Origin: Azospirillum sp.
Lineage (GTDB): Bacteria; Pseudomonadota; Alphaproteobacteria; Azospirillales; Azospirillaceae
Assembly: GCA_027486405.1 (NCBI GenBank)
Contig: JAIXPD010000073.1
Coordinates: 1 to 33,579 of the forward strand
Direction: 5' to 3'
DNA: 33,579 bases
Shown here: positions 14,390 to 24,281 of the stretch, in pieces
Numbering within the stretch: position 1 is the stretch's first letter
Layout of the letters: every line of letters starts with the position of its first letter
Program-made: the position numbers and the translations under genes
Notes under the pieces: generated by a model
The model's input: the letters and a program-made list of their open reading frames with translations, nothing else
Databases searched by the model: none
Told to the model about the DNA's origin: nothing

Positions 14390-15358
14390 ATGTTTCTGAT
14401 GAGGACCATCAATCTGCATGATATCAGCCGCTTCGACTTCAACCTGACCGTCGCCTTTCTGGCGATCTGGGAGGAGCGCAGCGTGTCGCGCGCGGCCCTG
14501 CGCCTGTCGCTCAGCCAATCGGCGGTCAGCGCCGCCCTGACCCGACTGCGCGAGGCGACCGGCGATCCCCTGTTCATCCGCACGCGCGGCGGGATGCAGC
14601 CGACGCCACGCGCGCAGGAGATGGCCGAACGGCTGGAAACCGGGGCCAGCCTGATCCACGGGGCCTTTGCCTCGGCCACGCGATTCGACCCGGCCAGCAG
14701 CGTCCAGCAATTCACCCTGGGCATGTCCGATGATTTTGAGCTGGCCATCGGCCCGTTGATCGCGGAGCGGCTGTTGACCGAGGCCCCCAACTTGTCGGTG
14801 ATCTTCCGCCAGACCAACCGCCACACGCTGGACGCCATGCTGGACGCGCGCGAGATCGACCTTGCCGTGGTCGCCAGCCCGACCGGCCGGTCATGGTTGG
14901 CGCAGGAGGAGATTGGCGAATCGGGCTACGCCTGCCTGTTCGACCCCACCCTGTGCGGCCTCGCCCCGCCGATTCCGCTGGACGCCTTCCTGGCCCGGCC
15001 GCATGTGCTGGTGTCCTTTTCCGGGCGGGAGGGAATCGTCGATCAGGTGTTGCGCGGCATGGGCAAGACCCGCCGCATCCACACCGCGCTGACCCATTTT
15101 TCCGCCCTGCCCGCCTTCCTGTCGCGGCTTCCGGCGCTGGCCACCCTGCCGCAGCACGCCGCCGCCGTCCTGGCCGCCTCCACCGGTCTGGCGCTGTCCC
15201 CCGCCCCGATTGCGCTGCCGCGCTACCGGGTGTCGATGGTGTGGCGGCGGGACACGACCAGCGACCCGGCCAGCCTGTGGATGCGGGGGGTGTTGCGCGA
15301 CGCCATCATCCGCGCCGACTTGTCCCACCCGGAGACAGCCGACGCGCTGGACGGCTGA
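14390..15358 (+). CDS. LysR-type transcriptional regulator
   Basis: 322 aa from ATG 14390; ATG 14399 is an alternative start. The N-terminal winged HTH is FDFNLTVAFLAIWEERSVSR followed by LSLSQSAVSAALTRLREATG and DPLFIRTRGGMQPTPRA. The C-terminal effector-binding domain runs from about 95 to 310. The wording of the first helices (FDFNLTVAF) and the ligand domain resemble the NodD/NahR-like branch of LysR. It is divergent from the nitrilase gene, the classic arrangement for a LysR activator of its neighbour. Confidence 0.9.
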   Translation: MFLMRTINLHDISRFDFNLTVAFLAIWEERSVSRAALRLSLSQSAVSAALTRLREATGDPLFIRTRGGMQPTPRAQEMAERLETGASLIHGAFASATRFDPASSVQQFTLGMSDDFELAIGPLIAERLLTEAPNLSVIFRQTNRHTLDAMLDAREIDLAVVASPTGRSWLAQEEIGESGYACLFDPTLCGLAPPIPLDAFLARPHVLVSFSGREGIVDQVLRGMGKTRRIHTALTHFSALPAFLSRLPALATLPQHAAAVLAASTGLALSPAPIALPRYRVSMVWRRDTTSDPASLWMRGVLRDAIIRADLSHPETADALDG

Positions 15359-15385
15359 CAGGAAAGCCGGTCGCCGGACGCGGCC

Positions 15386-18300
15386 TCAGTCCGCCACGTC
15401 CGCCACCGCGACGTCGGCGACCGCGACATTGCTCCCCCCAGCCACACCCACCGCGCGTTCCCGCTTGGTCGGCGCTGGCGGCTCATCCCGGTGCGGGCCG
15501 TCCGTCGGCGGGGTGTCTTCGCCGTTTTGCGCCTTCAGGAACGCCACGAATTTGTCGTACGGCATCGGGCGGCCAGTGAGATAGCCTTGGATCTGCTCGC
15601 AGCCAAGGTTGGCAAGGCAGGAGAATTGCTCCTCCGTCTCCACCCCTTCGGCCAGGGTCTGCATGCTGAGCGAGCGGGCCATGCTGATGATCGCCTCGGC
15701 GATGGCCCCGCTGTCAGGGTCGTCCGGCTTCAGTTCGTTGACGAAGCTGCGATCGATCTTCAGCTTGTCCACCCGGAACCGCTTGAGGTAGCTGAGGCTG
15801 GAATAGCCGGTGCCGAAATCGTCGATGGCCAGTTGCACGCCCATTTCGCGCAGTTGGGCGAAGGTGTCGGCGACCAGTTCGGAATCGTCCATCAGGACGC
15901 TTTCCGTCACCTCCAGCTCCAGCGCCTCCGCCGGGACGTTGTAGGCCGACAGCCAGCCCGCCACCCGGTCGGCCAGACCGGGGCGGCGCATCTGCACCGC
16001 CGACAGATTGACGGCGATCAACAGATCATGGTGCTGCAACAGCTCCGCCGCCCGGCGGCAGGCCTCCCCCAGCACCCAATCGCCCAGGGGCAGGATCAGG
16101 CCGGTGTCCTCGGCCACCGGGATGAACTGGCCGGGCATGATGAGCGTGCCGTCGGGCTGACGCCAGCGCACCAGCGCCTCCGCCCCGACCAGACGACGCC
16201 CGCCCACGGCGAATTGCGGCTGGAAGAACAGCTCCAACTCATTGTTGGCCAACGCGCGGCGCAGGTTGTTTTCCGTCCACATCCGGTCGGACGCCCGGCG
16301 GTTCAGCTCCGGCGTGAAGAAATGATAGGTGGCGCGGCCGCCATCCTTGGCGGCGTACATCGCCATGTCGGCGTTCTTCAGCAGCGTGTCGATGGTGGTC
16401 CCGTCCTGCGGGTAGATGGCCACCCCGATGGACGGCGTCACCTGCAACTCGTGCCCATCGATCAGGAAGGGTTCGGACAGCCCTTTCAGCACCTTGCGGG
16501 CCACGACACCGGCGGCGTCGGTGGTGTCCATGTCGCTGATGAGGATGATGAACTCGTCGCCACCCTGGCGGCTGACCGTGTCGCTGGCCCGCACCGTGGC
16601 CTGAAGCCGCACCGCGACCTCGCGCAACAGCTTGTCGCCCACCTCGTGGCCCAGACTGTCGTTGATGGTCTTGAAGCGGTCGAGGTCGACGAACAGCAAC
16701 CCGACCTTGTTGCCGTGGCGCTCCGCCGCTAGCATCGCGCGTTCCAGGCGGTCGCGCAGCAGGAAGCGGTTGGGCAGGTCGGTCAGGAAATCATACTGCG
16801 CCAGATGGCGGATGCGCTCTTCTTGGGCGCGGGTTTCGGTGATGTCGGTGAAGGCGGCGATGTAGTTGACGACGGCCCCGGTTTCGTTGACCACCGCCTT
16901 CACGCTCAACCATTCCGGAAACACCTCGCCGTTCTTGCGGGTGTTCCAGATTTCACCGGCCCAATGGCCGTTGGTCTGCAACTGCTCCCACATGTCCTGA
17001 AAAAAGGACGGGTCGTGGCGGTTGGAGCGGAGGAATTTCGGATCCTGCCCCACCGCCTCGTCCCGGCTGTAGCCGGTGATGCGGGTGAAGGCGTCGTTGG
17101 CGGCGACGATCCGGTTGCGTTCGTTGGTGACGAACATGCCCTCGGCGGCGTTGTCGAACACCTTGGCCGACAGGCGCAATTCCCACTCCGCCCGTTTGCG
17201 TTCGGTGATGTCGCGGGCGATGGCGGAGTAATAGGTGTCGCCTTCATAGGCGATGCGGCTGGCCGTGACCTCCAGCTCCAGCGTGCGGCCGTCCGGGGTG
17301 CGGTAGACGGTTTCGTAATGGGCGGCGGTGTCGTCCGGCCCTTCGGCGAATCGCTTCAGCAAATCCGCCTGCCCCATCACCAGATGCTCCAGCGTGCTGC
17401 CCAGCGCGGCGCAGCCGAAGGGGTTGATGTAGGCGATGCGCAATTGGGCGTCGGCCAGAACGACGATTTCCGACACGTGATCGACGAAGAAATTGGCCAG
17501 ATAGAGCTGGCGCGCGCGTTCGCGCAGCATGGTGTCGCTGCGCCGCATGCTGCTTTCGTATTTGTGGACCAGCCGCCGAATCCAGCCCGTGACCAGCCAC
17601 GACACCCCGACCGACGCGGCCAGCGCCACGCCCAGCACGGCCACCGTGGTCAACACGCGCTGGTCCACGCCCCGGCTGATTTCGGCCCGCCGCGCCTCCA
17701 TCTCCCGCGCCACGTCGTCGATGTAGAATCCGGCGATCAACGACCAGCCCCACACGCCGGGGGCGGAGACGTAAGCCATCTTGGGGGTTGGCCGCCCGGT
17801 CACGGGATGAACCCAGTCGTACCGGATCTCCCCACCGCCCTTGCGGGCGATGTCGAGGAACTGCATGACCAGATCGCGTTCCACCTGCCACGGCAAATCG
17901 GCGGCGTTCAGCCCCTCCGCCGTCGGCGAGGTCAGCGACAGCAGAACCTTGCCATCCTCGCGCAGGACGCCGACATAGCCGCTTTCACCGAATCGGAAGG
18001 ACCGCAGGCGGTCGAGCGATTCCTGTTGCAGCTTGGCTTCCACCGCCGCCATCGAATCGCTGGCCCCAATGATCCAGTCAAACGGTTCGAAGCGGCGGAC
18101 ATAGGCGATCTTGTCCACCGGCTTGGCCGGGTTTTCGGGCATGCCCCAGCGGTAGCGGGCAAAGCCGCGCAGATGCGGATCGTGCGCGGCGCGCAGCAGC
18201 TCCTGCATCACCTTGGCCGCCGCCGTGTCGGTGGAGCCGATGGGCGACCAGCCTTCCCGCGACGGTTCCATGGGCATCAGCACCGTGGTGCCGACCGGAT

Positions 18301-18742
18301 CGTTGATGAAGTAATACCCCCGACCGTTGGAAAAGCGCAGCGGGCGCAGGGTGTCCTTGATCGATTCCTTCACCGCCGCTTCGGGCAGCACATCCTTTTG
18401 CCGTTCATAGACGCTGCGGGCGATGGCGTAGGCCTCGTCCACCTGGGAGCGGAGTTGCTCCTTCAGCAGCGGTTCGGTGCGCGAGCGCATGTAGGCCAGA
18501 TAGGAGCGCGCGTTCTCCACCTCCTGCTCCAACGCCTGGCGTTGTTCCTGGAGATAGCGCGTTTCCGACTGGTGCAAGTCGGTTTCGAAATCCGCCCAAT
18601 GCTGCCAGACGAAATAGAAACCCAGGCCAAGCACCAGCACCGTCACCAGCGACAGCGACGCGAGAAACTGCATCCGGTAAAGCCGGGCTTCGTCGGAGGA
18701 GCGAGACGGGTCGCGCACCAACGCGGCAACAGGGTCAGACAA
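15386..18742 (-). CDS. Membrane Cache-PAS-PAS-GGDEF-EAL cyclic-di-GMP enzyme
   Basis: 1118 aa from TTG 18742, chosen because AGGAGGA lies 6 bases upstream. Order: TM1 about 24-46; a periplasmic double-Cache-like region to about 345, with two similar modules ending in FDWIIGASDS and WGWSLIAGFYIDD; TM2 about 363-392; PAS about 420-515; PAS/PAC about 525-640; GGDEF domain with RQGGDEF at 727-731; EAL domain with GAEALVRW at about 853-860. The inhibitory RxxD site (RASD) lies five residues before GGDEF. The EAL domain keeps E, N (NLSAVQM), E (ELEVTES), DDFGTGYSS, K (KIDRSF) and EGVET. Both making and breaking cyclic-di-GMP are therefore possible. The C-terminus has a short VAVAD repeat tail. Confidence 0.94.
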   Translation of the reverse strand: MSDPVAALVRDPSRSSDEARLYRMQFLASLSLVTVLVLGLGFYFVWQHWADFETDLHQSETRYLQEQRQALEQEVENARSYLAYMRSRTEPLLKEQLRSQVDEAYAIARSVYERQKDVLPEAAVKESIKDTLRPLRFSNGRGYYFINDPVGTTVLMPMEPSREGWSPIGSTDTAAAKVMQELLRAAHDPHLRGFARYRWGMPENPAKPVDKIAYVRRFEPFDWIIGASDSMAAVEAKLQQESLDRLRSFRFGESGYVGVLREDGKVLLSLTSPTAEGLNAADLPWQVERDLVMQFLDIARKGGGEIRYDWVHPVTGRPTPKMAYVSAPGVWGWSLIAGFYIDDVAREMEARRAEISRGVDQRVLTTVAVLGVALAASVGVSWLVTGWIRRLVHKYESSMRRSDTMLRERARQLYLANFFVDHVSEIVVLADAQLRIAYINPFGCAALGSTLEHLVMGQADLLKRFAEGPDDTAAHYETVYRTPDGRTLELEVTASRIAYEGDTYYSAIARDITERKRAEWELRLSAKVFDNAAEGMFVTNERNRIVAANDAFTRITGYSRDEAVGQDPKFLRSNRHDPSFFQDMWEQLQTNGHWAGEIWNTRKNGEVFPEWLSVKAVVNETGAVVNYIAAFTDITETRAQEERIRHLAQYDFLTDLPNRFLLRDRLERAMLAAERHGNKVGLLFVDLDRFKTINDSLGHEVGDKLLREVAVRLQATVRASDTVSRQGGDEFIILISDMDTTDAAGVVARKVLKGLSEPFLIDGHELQVTPSIGVAIYPQDGTTIDTLLKNADMAMYAAKDGGRATYHFFTPELNRRASDRMWTENNLRRALANNELELFFQPQFAVGGRRLVGAEALVRWRQPDGTLIMPGQFIPVAEDTGLILPLGDWVLGEACRRAAELLQHHDLLIAVNLSAVQMRRPGLADRVAGWLSAYNVPAEALELEVTESVLMDDSELVADTFAQLREMGVQLAIDDFGTGYSSLSYLKRFRVDKLKIDRSFVNELKPDDPDSGAIAEAIISMARSLSMQTLAEGVETEEQFSCLANLGCEQIQGYLTGRPMPYDKFVAFLKAQNGEDTPPTDGPHRDEPPAPTKRERAVGVAGGSNVAVADVAVADVAD

Positions 18743-19206
18743 CGAATCTCCTCCTGACACGCGCAACGACGAGCGAGTCCATGCTAAGCCTCAATTCTTG
18801 CCGAATGCCCGCAAGACTGCAACCGCAAGCGCGCGGAAATGATCGCACTGCGACTCTGATCCAGCGTTTTTCCCGCAAGAGATTTTCTCTCCGCAACAAT
18901 ACCACCAACCGGCTCACCAACAACCGATCGCCTGCCGGACACGCGAACACAACCTTGACGTTTTCCCACCGATCCTTGGTGCCCGCCCCATTCCCGGACC
19001 AGCGACCTGACCAAGACTTGATCCGACCGCGTATGCATGTTTGCGCCCCTGCCACGACCTTAGCAAGGCTTTGCAACAGCCGCCGCCGCCGCTATGGTCG
19101 CGCGCGCGTGGCGGCTTTCCCGCTGCGGGGTGCCTTGCGGGCACCCGACCCGTTCCTTCACCGCCCACCGCCGTCGTTTCAGGACCGCATCCTTCGGAGA
19201 GTGCCG
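18743..19206 (+). promoter_or_regulatory. Intergenic region with candidate purB promoter and leader hairpin
   Basis: 464 bases without a supported gene. TTGCAA (19071-19076) and TATGGT (19093-19098) are separated by 16 bases, a plausible sigma-70-type promoter reading into purB. A GGGTGCC-TTGCG-GGCACCC hairpin at 19128-19146 would lie in the mRNA leader. CGGAGAG before 19207 is the ribosome site. The left half (18767-19060) shows no recognisable element. Confidence 0.45.
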
Positions 19207-20502
<1,296 letters not shown>

Positions 20503-20533
20503 TCCGTCTCTGAAACGCTGCAAAGGGATGCGG

Positions 20534-20562
20534 AACGGGGCGCGTGCAGCGCCCCGTTTTCG
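20534..20562 (+). terminator. Intrinsic terminator of purB
   Basis: A perfect 10-bp stem AACGGGGCGC / GCGCCCCGTT with loop GTGCA is followed by TTCGTTT. It starts 32 bases after the purB stop. Confidence 0.85.
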
Positions 20563-20589
20563 TTTCAGCCTTCCCGCGCCCGCTGCGCG

Positions 20590-21237
20590 TCAGCCGCGCG
20601 GCGCCAGACCATGCGCGATGGTGTGGGCCAGGGTGGCGACCACACCCAGAACCCGGTCGTTGTCGCGCCCGAACACCACCTGATCCAAAAAACCCAGGCC
20701 GAAACTCAACGTCGCGATCCCCGCCGCCACATTGGCCAGATCAGCGTCGGCGGCGATCTGGCCCCGGTCGCGGAAGCTTTCCAGCCGCTTGAGCAGGCAG
20801 GGAATCCGGCTTTCCGACAGGGCGCGCCCCATCTCCTCGGCAATCGCCGGATCGACCAGGGCACGGGACAACACCACGCGGGTGAAGTCGCGGCAGGCCC
20901 AACTGTGCGCCAACTGCGCCGTCAGGAAATGCGCCAGATCGGCTTCCAGGCTGTCGGCGGGCGGGGGCAAGGCGCAGCCGCCGGTTTCCTGCCGCCAATA
21001 ATGTTCGACCACCGCCAGCAGCAGCCCGCTTTTCCCGGAGAAATAGCGCTGGATGAGCTGCTCGTTGACCCCGGCCCGCCCGGCGATCTCCCGCGTTGTC
21101 GCCGCGTCAAAGCCGCGCTGGGCGAACACCATCTTGGCGGCGTCGAGCAACGCGCCCTTGGTGGCCTCCCGGTCGCGCTTGCGCGCCGCCCCCTCGCCAC
21201 CACAGCAGCCATCCACGGGCGCTGTTTCCTGCTCCAC
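20590..21237 (-). CDS. TetR family regulator, divergent from Old Yellow Enzyme
   Basis: 215 aa from GTG 21237, chosen because GAGGAGG lies 8 bases upstream. The N-terminal HTH is DAAKMVFAQRGFDAATTREI and AGRAGVNEQLIQRYFSGKSG. The C-terminal ligand domain is helical. Two adjacent Cys (DGCCGGEG) lie in the first 15 residues, before the HTH; redox sensing is conceivable but unproven. The gene diverges from an Old Yellow Enzyme gene with two palindromes between them. This matches the nemR-nemA type of circuit, in which electrophiles release the repressor. Confidence 0.88.
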   Translation of the reverse strand: MEQETAPVDGCCGGEGAARKRDREATKGALLDAAKMVFAQRGFDAATTREIAGRAGVNEQLIQRYFSGKSGLLLAVVEHYWRQETGGCALPPPADSLEADLAHFLTAQLAHSWACRDFTRVVLSRALVDPAIAEEMGRALSESRIPCLLKRLESFRDRGQIAADADLANVAAGIATLSFGLGFLDQVVFGRDNDRVLGVVATLAHTIAHGLAPRG

Positions 21238-21286
21238 GGTTTCATCCTCCTCTGGGGCGACCCTCGCCCCCTGTGCTGTTGATAAT

Positions 21287-21346
21287 AAGTATGTCGATGC
21301 ATACTTGACAAGGGGAGGCGGATGGATCAAGTATGTACCCACATAC
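21287..21346. promoter_or_regulatory. Two palindromic TetR operators in the divergent promoter region
   Basis: Site 1 is AAGTATG-TCGATG-CATACTT (21287-21306), with perfect 7-base arms. Site 2 is GTATGT-ACCC-ACATAC (21331-21346), with perfect 6-base arms. Both contain GTATG/CATAC half-sites. TTGACA (21305-21310) overlaps the end of site 1 and could be the -35 box of the plus-strand gene, so bound repressor would block transcription. Confidence 0.72.
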
Positions 21347-21376
21347 ATACAACTCTCCGCCGACGAGACTCCCGCC

Positions 21377-22504
21377 ATGACCCAGAACACCAACACCCAA
21401 GGCACCACCGCCGACCTGTTCACCCCGCTGCGTCTGGGTGCCATCGAGCTGCCCAACCGCATCATCATGGCCCCGCTCACCCGCAGCCGGGCCGGGGAAG
21501 GCAACGCGCCGACCGCGCTGAACGCCGAATATTACGCCCAGCGCGCCAGCGCCGGTTTGATCGTGACCGAGGCGACGCAGGTCAGCGACACCGCCCAGGG
21601 CTATCCCAACACGCCGGGCCTGCACACCGACGCCCAGACCATCGGCTGGCGCGCGGTGGCCGAGGCGGTGCACGCCGCCGGTGGCCGCATCGTCACCCAA
21701 TTGTGGCACACCGGCCGCATCTCCCACCCGCTGTTCCAGCCCAACGGCGCGCTGCCGCTGGCCCCGTCGGCCATCGCCGCGCAGGGCCAGCTTTACACCG
21801 GCCAGGGCATGGAACCCTTCCCGACGCCGCGCGCGCTGGAGACCGCCGAAATTCCCGCCCTGGTCCGTCATTTCGCCGATGCCGCCAAGCGCGCGGTGTT
21901 CGACGCCGGTCTGGATGGTGTCGAGATCCACGGGGCCAACGGCTATCTGATCGACCAGTTCCTGCGCGACCGCACCAACCACCGCACCGATCAATATGGC
22001 GGCAACGTGGAAAACCGCGCCCGCTTCCTGATGGAGATTCTGGAGGCGACGACCCACGCCATCGGGGCGGACCGCGTCGGCCTGCGCCTGTCGCCGACCG
22101 GTGCCTTCAACGATATGGCCGACAGCGACCCGCTGGGCCATTTCACCGCCATCGCCAAGGCGCTGAACAGCTTCAACCTGGCCTATCTGCACGTGATCGA
22201 GGGCCGCCCCGGCCACCACATGGCTCCGGCGGAAGGTCAGCCGCACGTCGCCGCCGCCCTGCGCGCGGTCTACAAGGGGGCCTTGATCCTGAACGGCGGC
22301 TACAGCCGGGCCGACGCCGACGCCGCCATCGCCAAGGGTGAGGCCGACGCCATCAGCTTTGGCGAACCCTTCCTGGCCAATCCGGACCTGCCGGTGCGCT
22401 TTGCCAGCAACGCCGCGCTGAACGAGCCGGACCGGACGACCTATTACGGCGGCGGGGCCAAGGGCTACACCGACTATCCGGCGCTGGAAACGGTCGCGGC
22501 CTGA
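21377..22504 (+). CDS. Old Yellow Enzyme, NemA-like flavin-dependent ene-reductase
   Basis: 375 aa from ATG 21377. An FMN-binding TIM barrel is indicated by LFTPLRLGAIELPNRIIMAP at the start, LWHTGRISHP, the catalytic His/Asn pair in EIHGANGYLIDQFL, NHRTDQYGGNVENRARF, and the C-terminal phosphate-binding ILNGGYSRADAD and ISFGEPFLANPDLP. It reduces activated C=C bonds or nitro groups with NAD(P)H (N-ethylmaleimide reductase group). It is probably induced when the divergent TetR protein senses electrophiles. Confidence 0.93.
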   Translation: MTQNTNTQGTTADLFTPLRLGAIELPNRIIMAPLTRSRAGEGNAPTALNAEYYAQRASAGLIVTEATQVSDTAQGYPNTPGLHTDAQTIGWRAVAEAVHAAGGRIVTQLWHTGRISHPLFQPNGALPLAPSAIAAQGQLYTGQGMEPFPTPRALETAEIPALVRHFADAAKRAVFDAGLDGVEIHGANGYLIDQFLRDRTNHRTDQYGGNVENRARFLMEILEATTHAIGADRVGLRLSPTGAFNDMADSDPLGHFTAIAKALNSFNLAYLHVIEGRPGHHMAPAEGQPHVAAALRAVYKGALILNGGYSRADADAAIAKGEADAISFGEPFLANPDLPVRFASNAALNEPDRTTYYGGGAKGYTDYPALETVAA

Positions 22505-22527
22505 CGCACGGTCTGACGCGCTTCAGG

Positions 22528-22562
22528 CACCGCCCGCCTCACCCACCGGTGGGCGGGCGGTG
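22528..22562 (+). other. Hairpin after the Old Yellow Enzyme gene
   Basis: Perfect 11-base arms CACCGCCCGCC (22528-22538) and GGCGGGCGGTG (22552-22562). No T run follows, so it is terminator-like at best, perhaps an mRNA-stabilising or Rho-assisting stem. Confidence 0.6.
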
Positions 22563-22648
22563 CGGCGGGGTTTGACCGAACGCCTGTCTTCCATGAGATG
22601 TGACACGTTCCCCGGGTGGGGAGCACGCCCCTGGTTCCCCAACCCATC

Positions 22649-22690
22649 GACGGTCGGACGCACGCCCCAGGCGTCCGGCCGTCTTTTTTT
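22649..22690 (+). terminator. Strong intrinsic terminator, 145 bp after the nearest gene
   Basis: A 13-bp stem (22649-22661 with 22671-22683, one G-T pair) with a 9-base loop is followed by seven T residues at 22684-22690. It reads on the plus strand. It may end the Old Yellow Enzyme transcript or a separate small RNA. Confidence 0.88.
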
Positions 22691-22701
22691 GGTGGTGGCG
22701 C

Positions 22702-23313
22702 TCAGAGGTTGGCGATGCTTTGCCGGATCGCCGCGCGGAACGCGTCCAGCGACGCGATGTCGAGCAGGAACAGCGCGTGACCGTGGGCATCCCCCGCCGC
22801 CAGCGCCATGTCGATGCGCACGAACAGCACCGGATCGTCGGCGGAACCGATGACCTCCTCCGCCTTGCCGGAGCCATAGCCGGGAACCGTTCCGGCGATC
22901 TCCCCGCCGATCAGGTTCGACAGGCTGGCCAGACAGCCGTTCAGGATGATGTTGCCGATCTCGGTCAGCGCGTCCTGTTCCATCTCGCCGGGGCCGTCGG
23001 CGGACGGATCGACCGGGACCAGACGGCCGACCAGGGCCAGCGTGCCTTCTTCCGGGAAAATGAGCATGGCTTCGCCGGTGAAGGGGCCGACGAATTCGCC
23101 GCGCACGGCGCAGACCGGCGGCTTGATCCCGGGAGCCAGATCGTGGGTGATGCGGGCGCGGGTGGACACGGCGAAGGACGGCACCGACAGCCGCACCTCT
23201 TCCCCCAGCATGGAACTCAGCGCCGCCGCCGGTTCCCCCATGCCGATGTTGAAGAGTTCGGCAATCGCATCCGCTTCGTCGCCCGTCAAATGAAACGAGT
23301 CATCGGCGGTCAT
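22702..23313 (-). CDS. CheC-like CheY-phosphatase family protein
   Basis: 203 aa from ATG 23313. Two copies of the CheC/CheX/FliY phosphatase motif (D/S-x3-E-x2-N) are visible: DAIAELFNIGMGEPAAAL near residue 14, and QDALTEIGNIILNGCLASLSN near 115. Such proteins remove phosphate from CheY-like receivers. The gene lies 5 bp after a single-domain receiver gene, its likely substrate. No other chemotaxis genes lie nearby, so the pair may act on a non-chemotaxis pathway or a distant cluster. Confidence 0.87.
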   Translation of the reverse strand: MTADDSFHLTGDEADAIAELFNIGMGEPAAALSSMLGEEVRLSVPSFAVSTRARITHDLAPGIKPPVCAVRGEFVGPFTGEAMLIFPEEGTLALVGRLVPVDPSADGPGEMEQDALTEIGNIILNGCLASLSNLIGGEIAGTVPGYGSGKAEEVIGSADDPVLFVRIDMALAAGDAHGHALFLLDIASLDAFRAAIRQSIANL

Positions 23314-23318
23314 CGGCG

Positions 23319-23678
23319 TCACTGCCCGCCAGCGGCGAGGAACTCGCGAATCTTGTCCGATGTGATCGGCTTGGCGATGAAGCGCACGCCCAGCGCCTCC
23401 GCCTTCATCTTCAGGGAATCCTGGACGTTGGCGGTCAACAGGCCGATGTGCAGGCCCAGGAAACGTTCCTTCAGCCGTTCGCACAGGGTCAGCCCATCCA
23501 TGCCCGGCATGTTGTAATCGACGATGGCGGCCACCGGAACCGTGTCGCCGATCACCTCCAACGCCTCCTCACCGCTGGCGGCGGGGACGATGGTCCAGTC
23601 CGGGCGCAACGACGTGATGACGCTGCTGACCATGTTGCGCGCCAGCCGACTGTCGTCGACGATGAGGATCGTGGTCAT
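23319..23678 (-). CDS. CheY-like single-domain response regulator
   Basis: 119 aa. The receiver fold has ILIVDDSRLARNMV (acidic pair), phospho-acceptor Asp in VAAIVDYNMPGMDG, Thr in IGLLTANVQ and Lys in RFIAKPIT. All key residues are present. There is no output domain, so it acts by protein contact. It starts at ATG 23678, the first gene of a two-gene unit with the CheC-like phosphatase. On the minus strand, TTGTTC and CTAAGA near 23725-23750 are a weak promoter candidate. Confidence 0.9.
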   Translation of the reverse strand: MTTILIVDDSRLARNMVSSVITSLRPDWTIVPAASGEEALEVIGDTVPVAAIVDYNMPGMDGLTLCERLKERFLGLHIGLLTANVQDSLKMKAEALGVRFIAKPITSDKIREFLAAGGQ

Positions 23679-23771
23679 ACCCAGGGTTCCGCCATGAATG
23701 ATCGGTTGACACAATTCGGTGTTCTTAGCGCAAACTTTGGTTTTGAACAAGAAAGGGCGGCGGGGTTTCGG

Positions 23772-24281
23772 ATGTTTGGTGACGAAAAATTAACGAAACC
23801 TAACGAATCGGTCAGAATTCATACGCCTTCGGTCGATTTTCCGCCCCTTCGGGCGGTGTTGGACACCAACATCCTGGTGTCCTGCGCCCTGATGGACGGC
23901 AGGCCGCCCCGCCACAACCAACGCCAGCACGACGCGTTGCGCCGGTGCGTGGAGCGGGTGCGGAAAGACCATGGGTTGTTGGGAAGCGCGCAGACGCTGG
24001 CCGAACTGCGCGCAACCCTGTTGCGGCCGGATTTCGAGCGTTACCAGAGAAAGGCGGCGCGGGTCCGGTTCTGCGAGGCCATCGAAGCCGAAACCCTGTT
24101 GGTGACGGATCCGCCCGACGTGCGGCTGTGCCGCGATCCCAACGACGACATGTTCCTGGCCGTGGCCCTGGCGGGCGACGCCGATTGGCTGGTCACGGTG
24201 GATCAGCAATTGCTGTCGGTCGGGCGGGTCGGGCGCACGGTGATCCTGCGTCCCGAACGGTTGCTGGAACGGTTGGACTGA
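23772..24281 (+). CDS. PIN-domain protein, putative toxin-family nuclease
   Basis: 169 aa from ATG 23772. The PIN fold acids are visible: Asp in RAVLDTNILVSCALM, Glu in SAQTLAELRATLL, Asp pair in CRDPNDDMFLAVAL and Asp in DWLVTVDQQLL. This matches the COG1569/PIN_3 group of putative toxin-antitoxin nucleases. No small antitoxin gene is adjacent: the upstream neighbour is divergent and 93 bp away, and the downstream gene starts 98 bp later. The first 25 residues before the domain are unusual, and a later start is possible. Confidence 0.8.
   Translation: MFGDEKLTKPNESVRIHTPSVDFPPLRAVLDTNILVSCALMDGRPPRHNQRQHDALRRCVERVRKDHGLLGSAQTLAELRATLLRPDFERYQRKAARVRFCEAIEAETLLVTDPPDVRLCRDPNDDMFLAVALAGDADWLVTVDQQLLSVGRVGRTVILRPERLLERLD

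Noticed and set aside
18781..19206. N-terminal extension of PurB from 18781
   Set aside because: The known family N-terminus begins at 19207 after a good ribosome site. The upstream frame shows no coding bias and contains a promoter-like pair.
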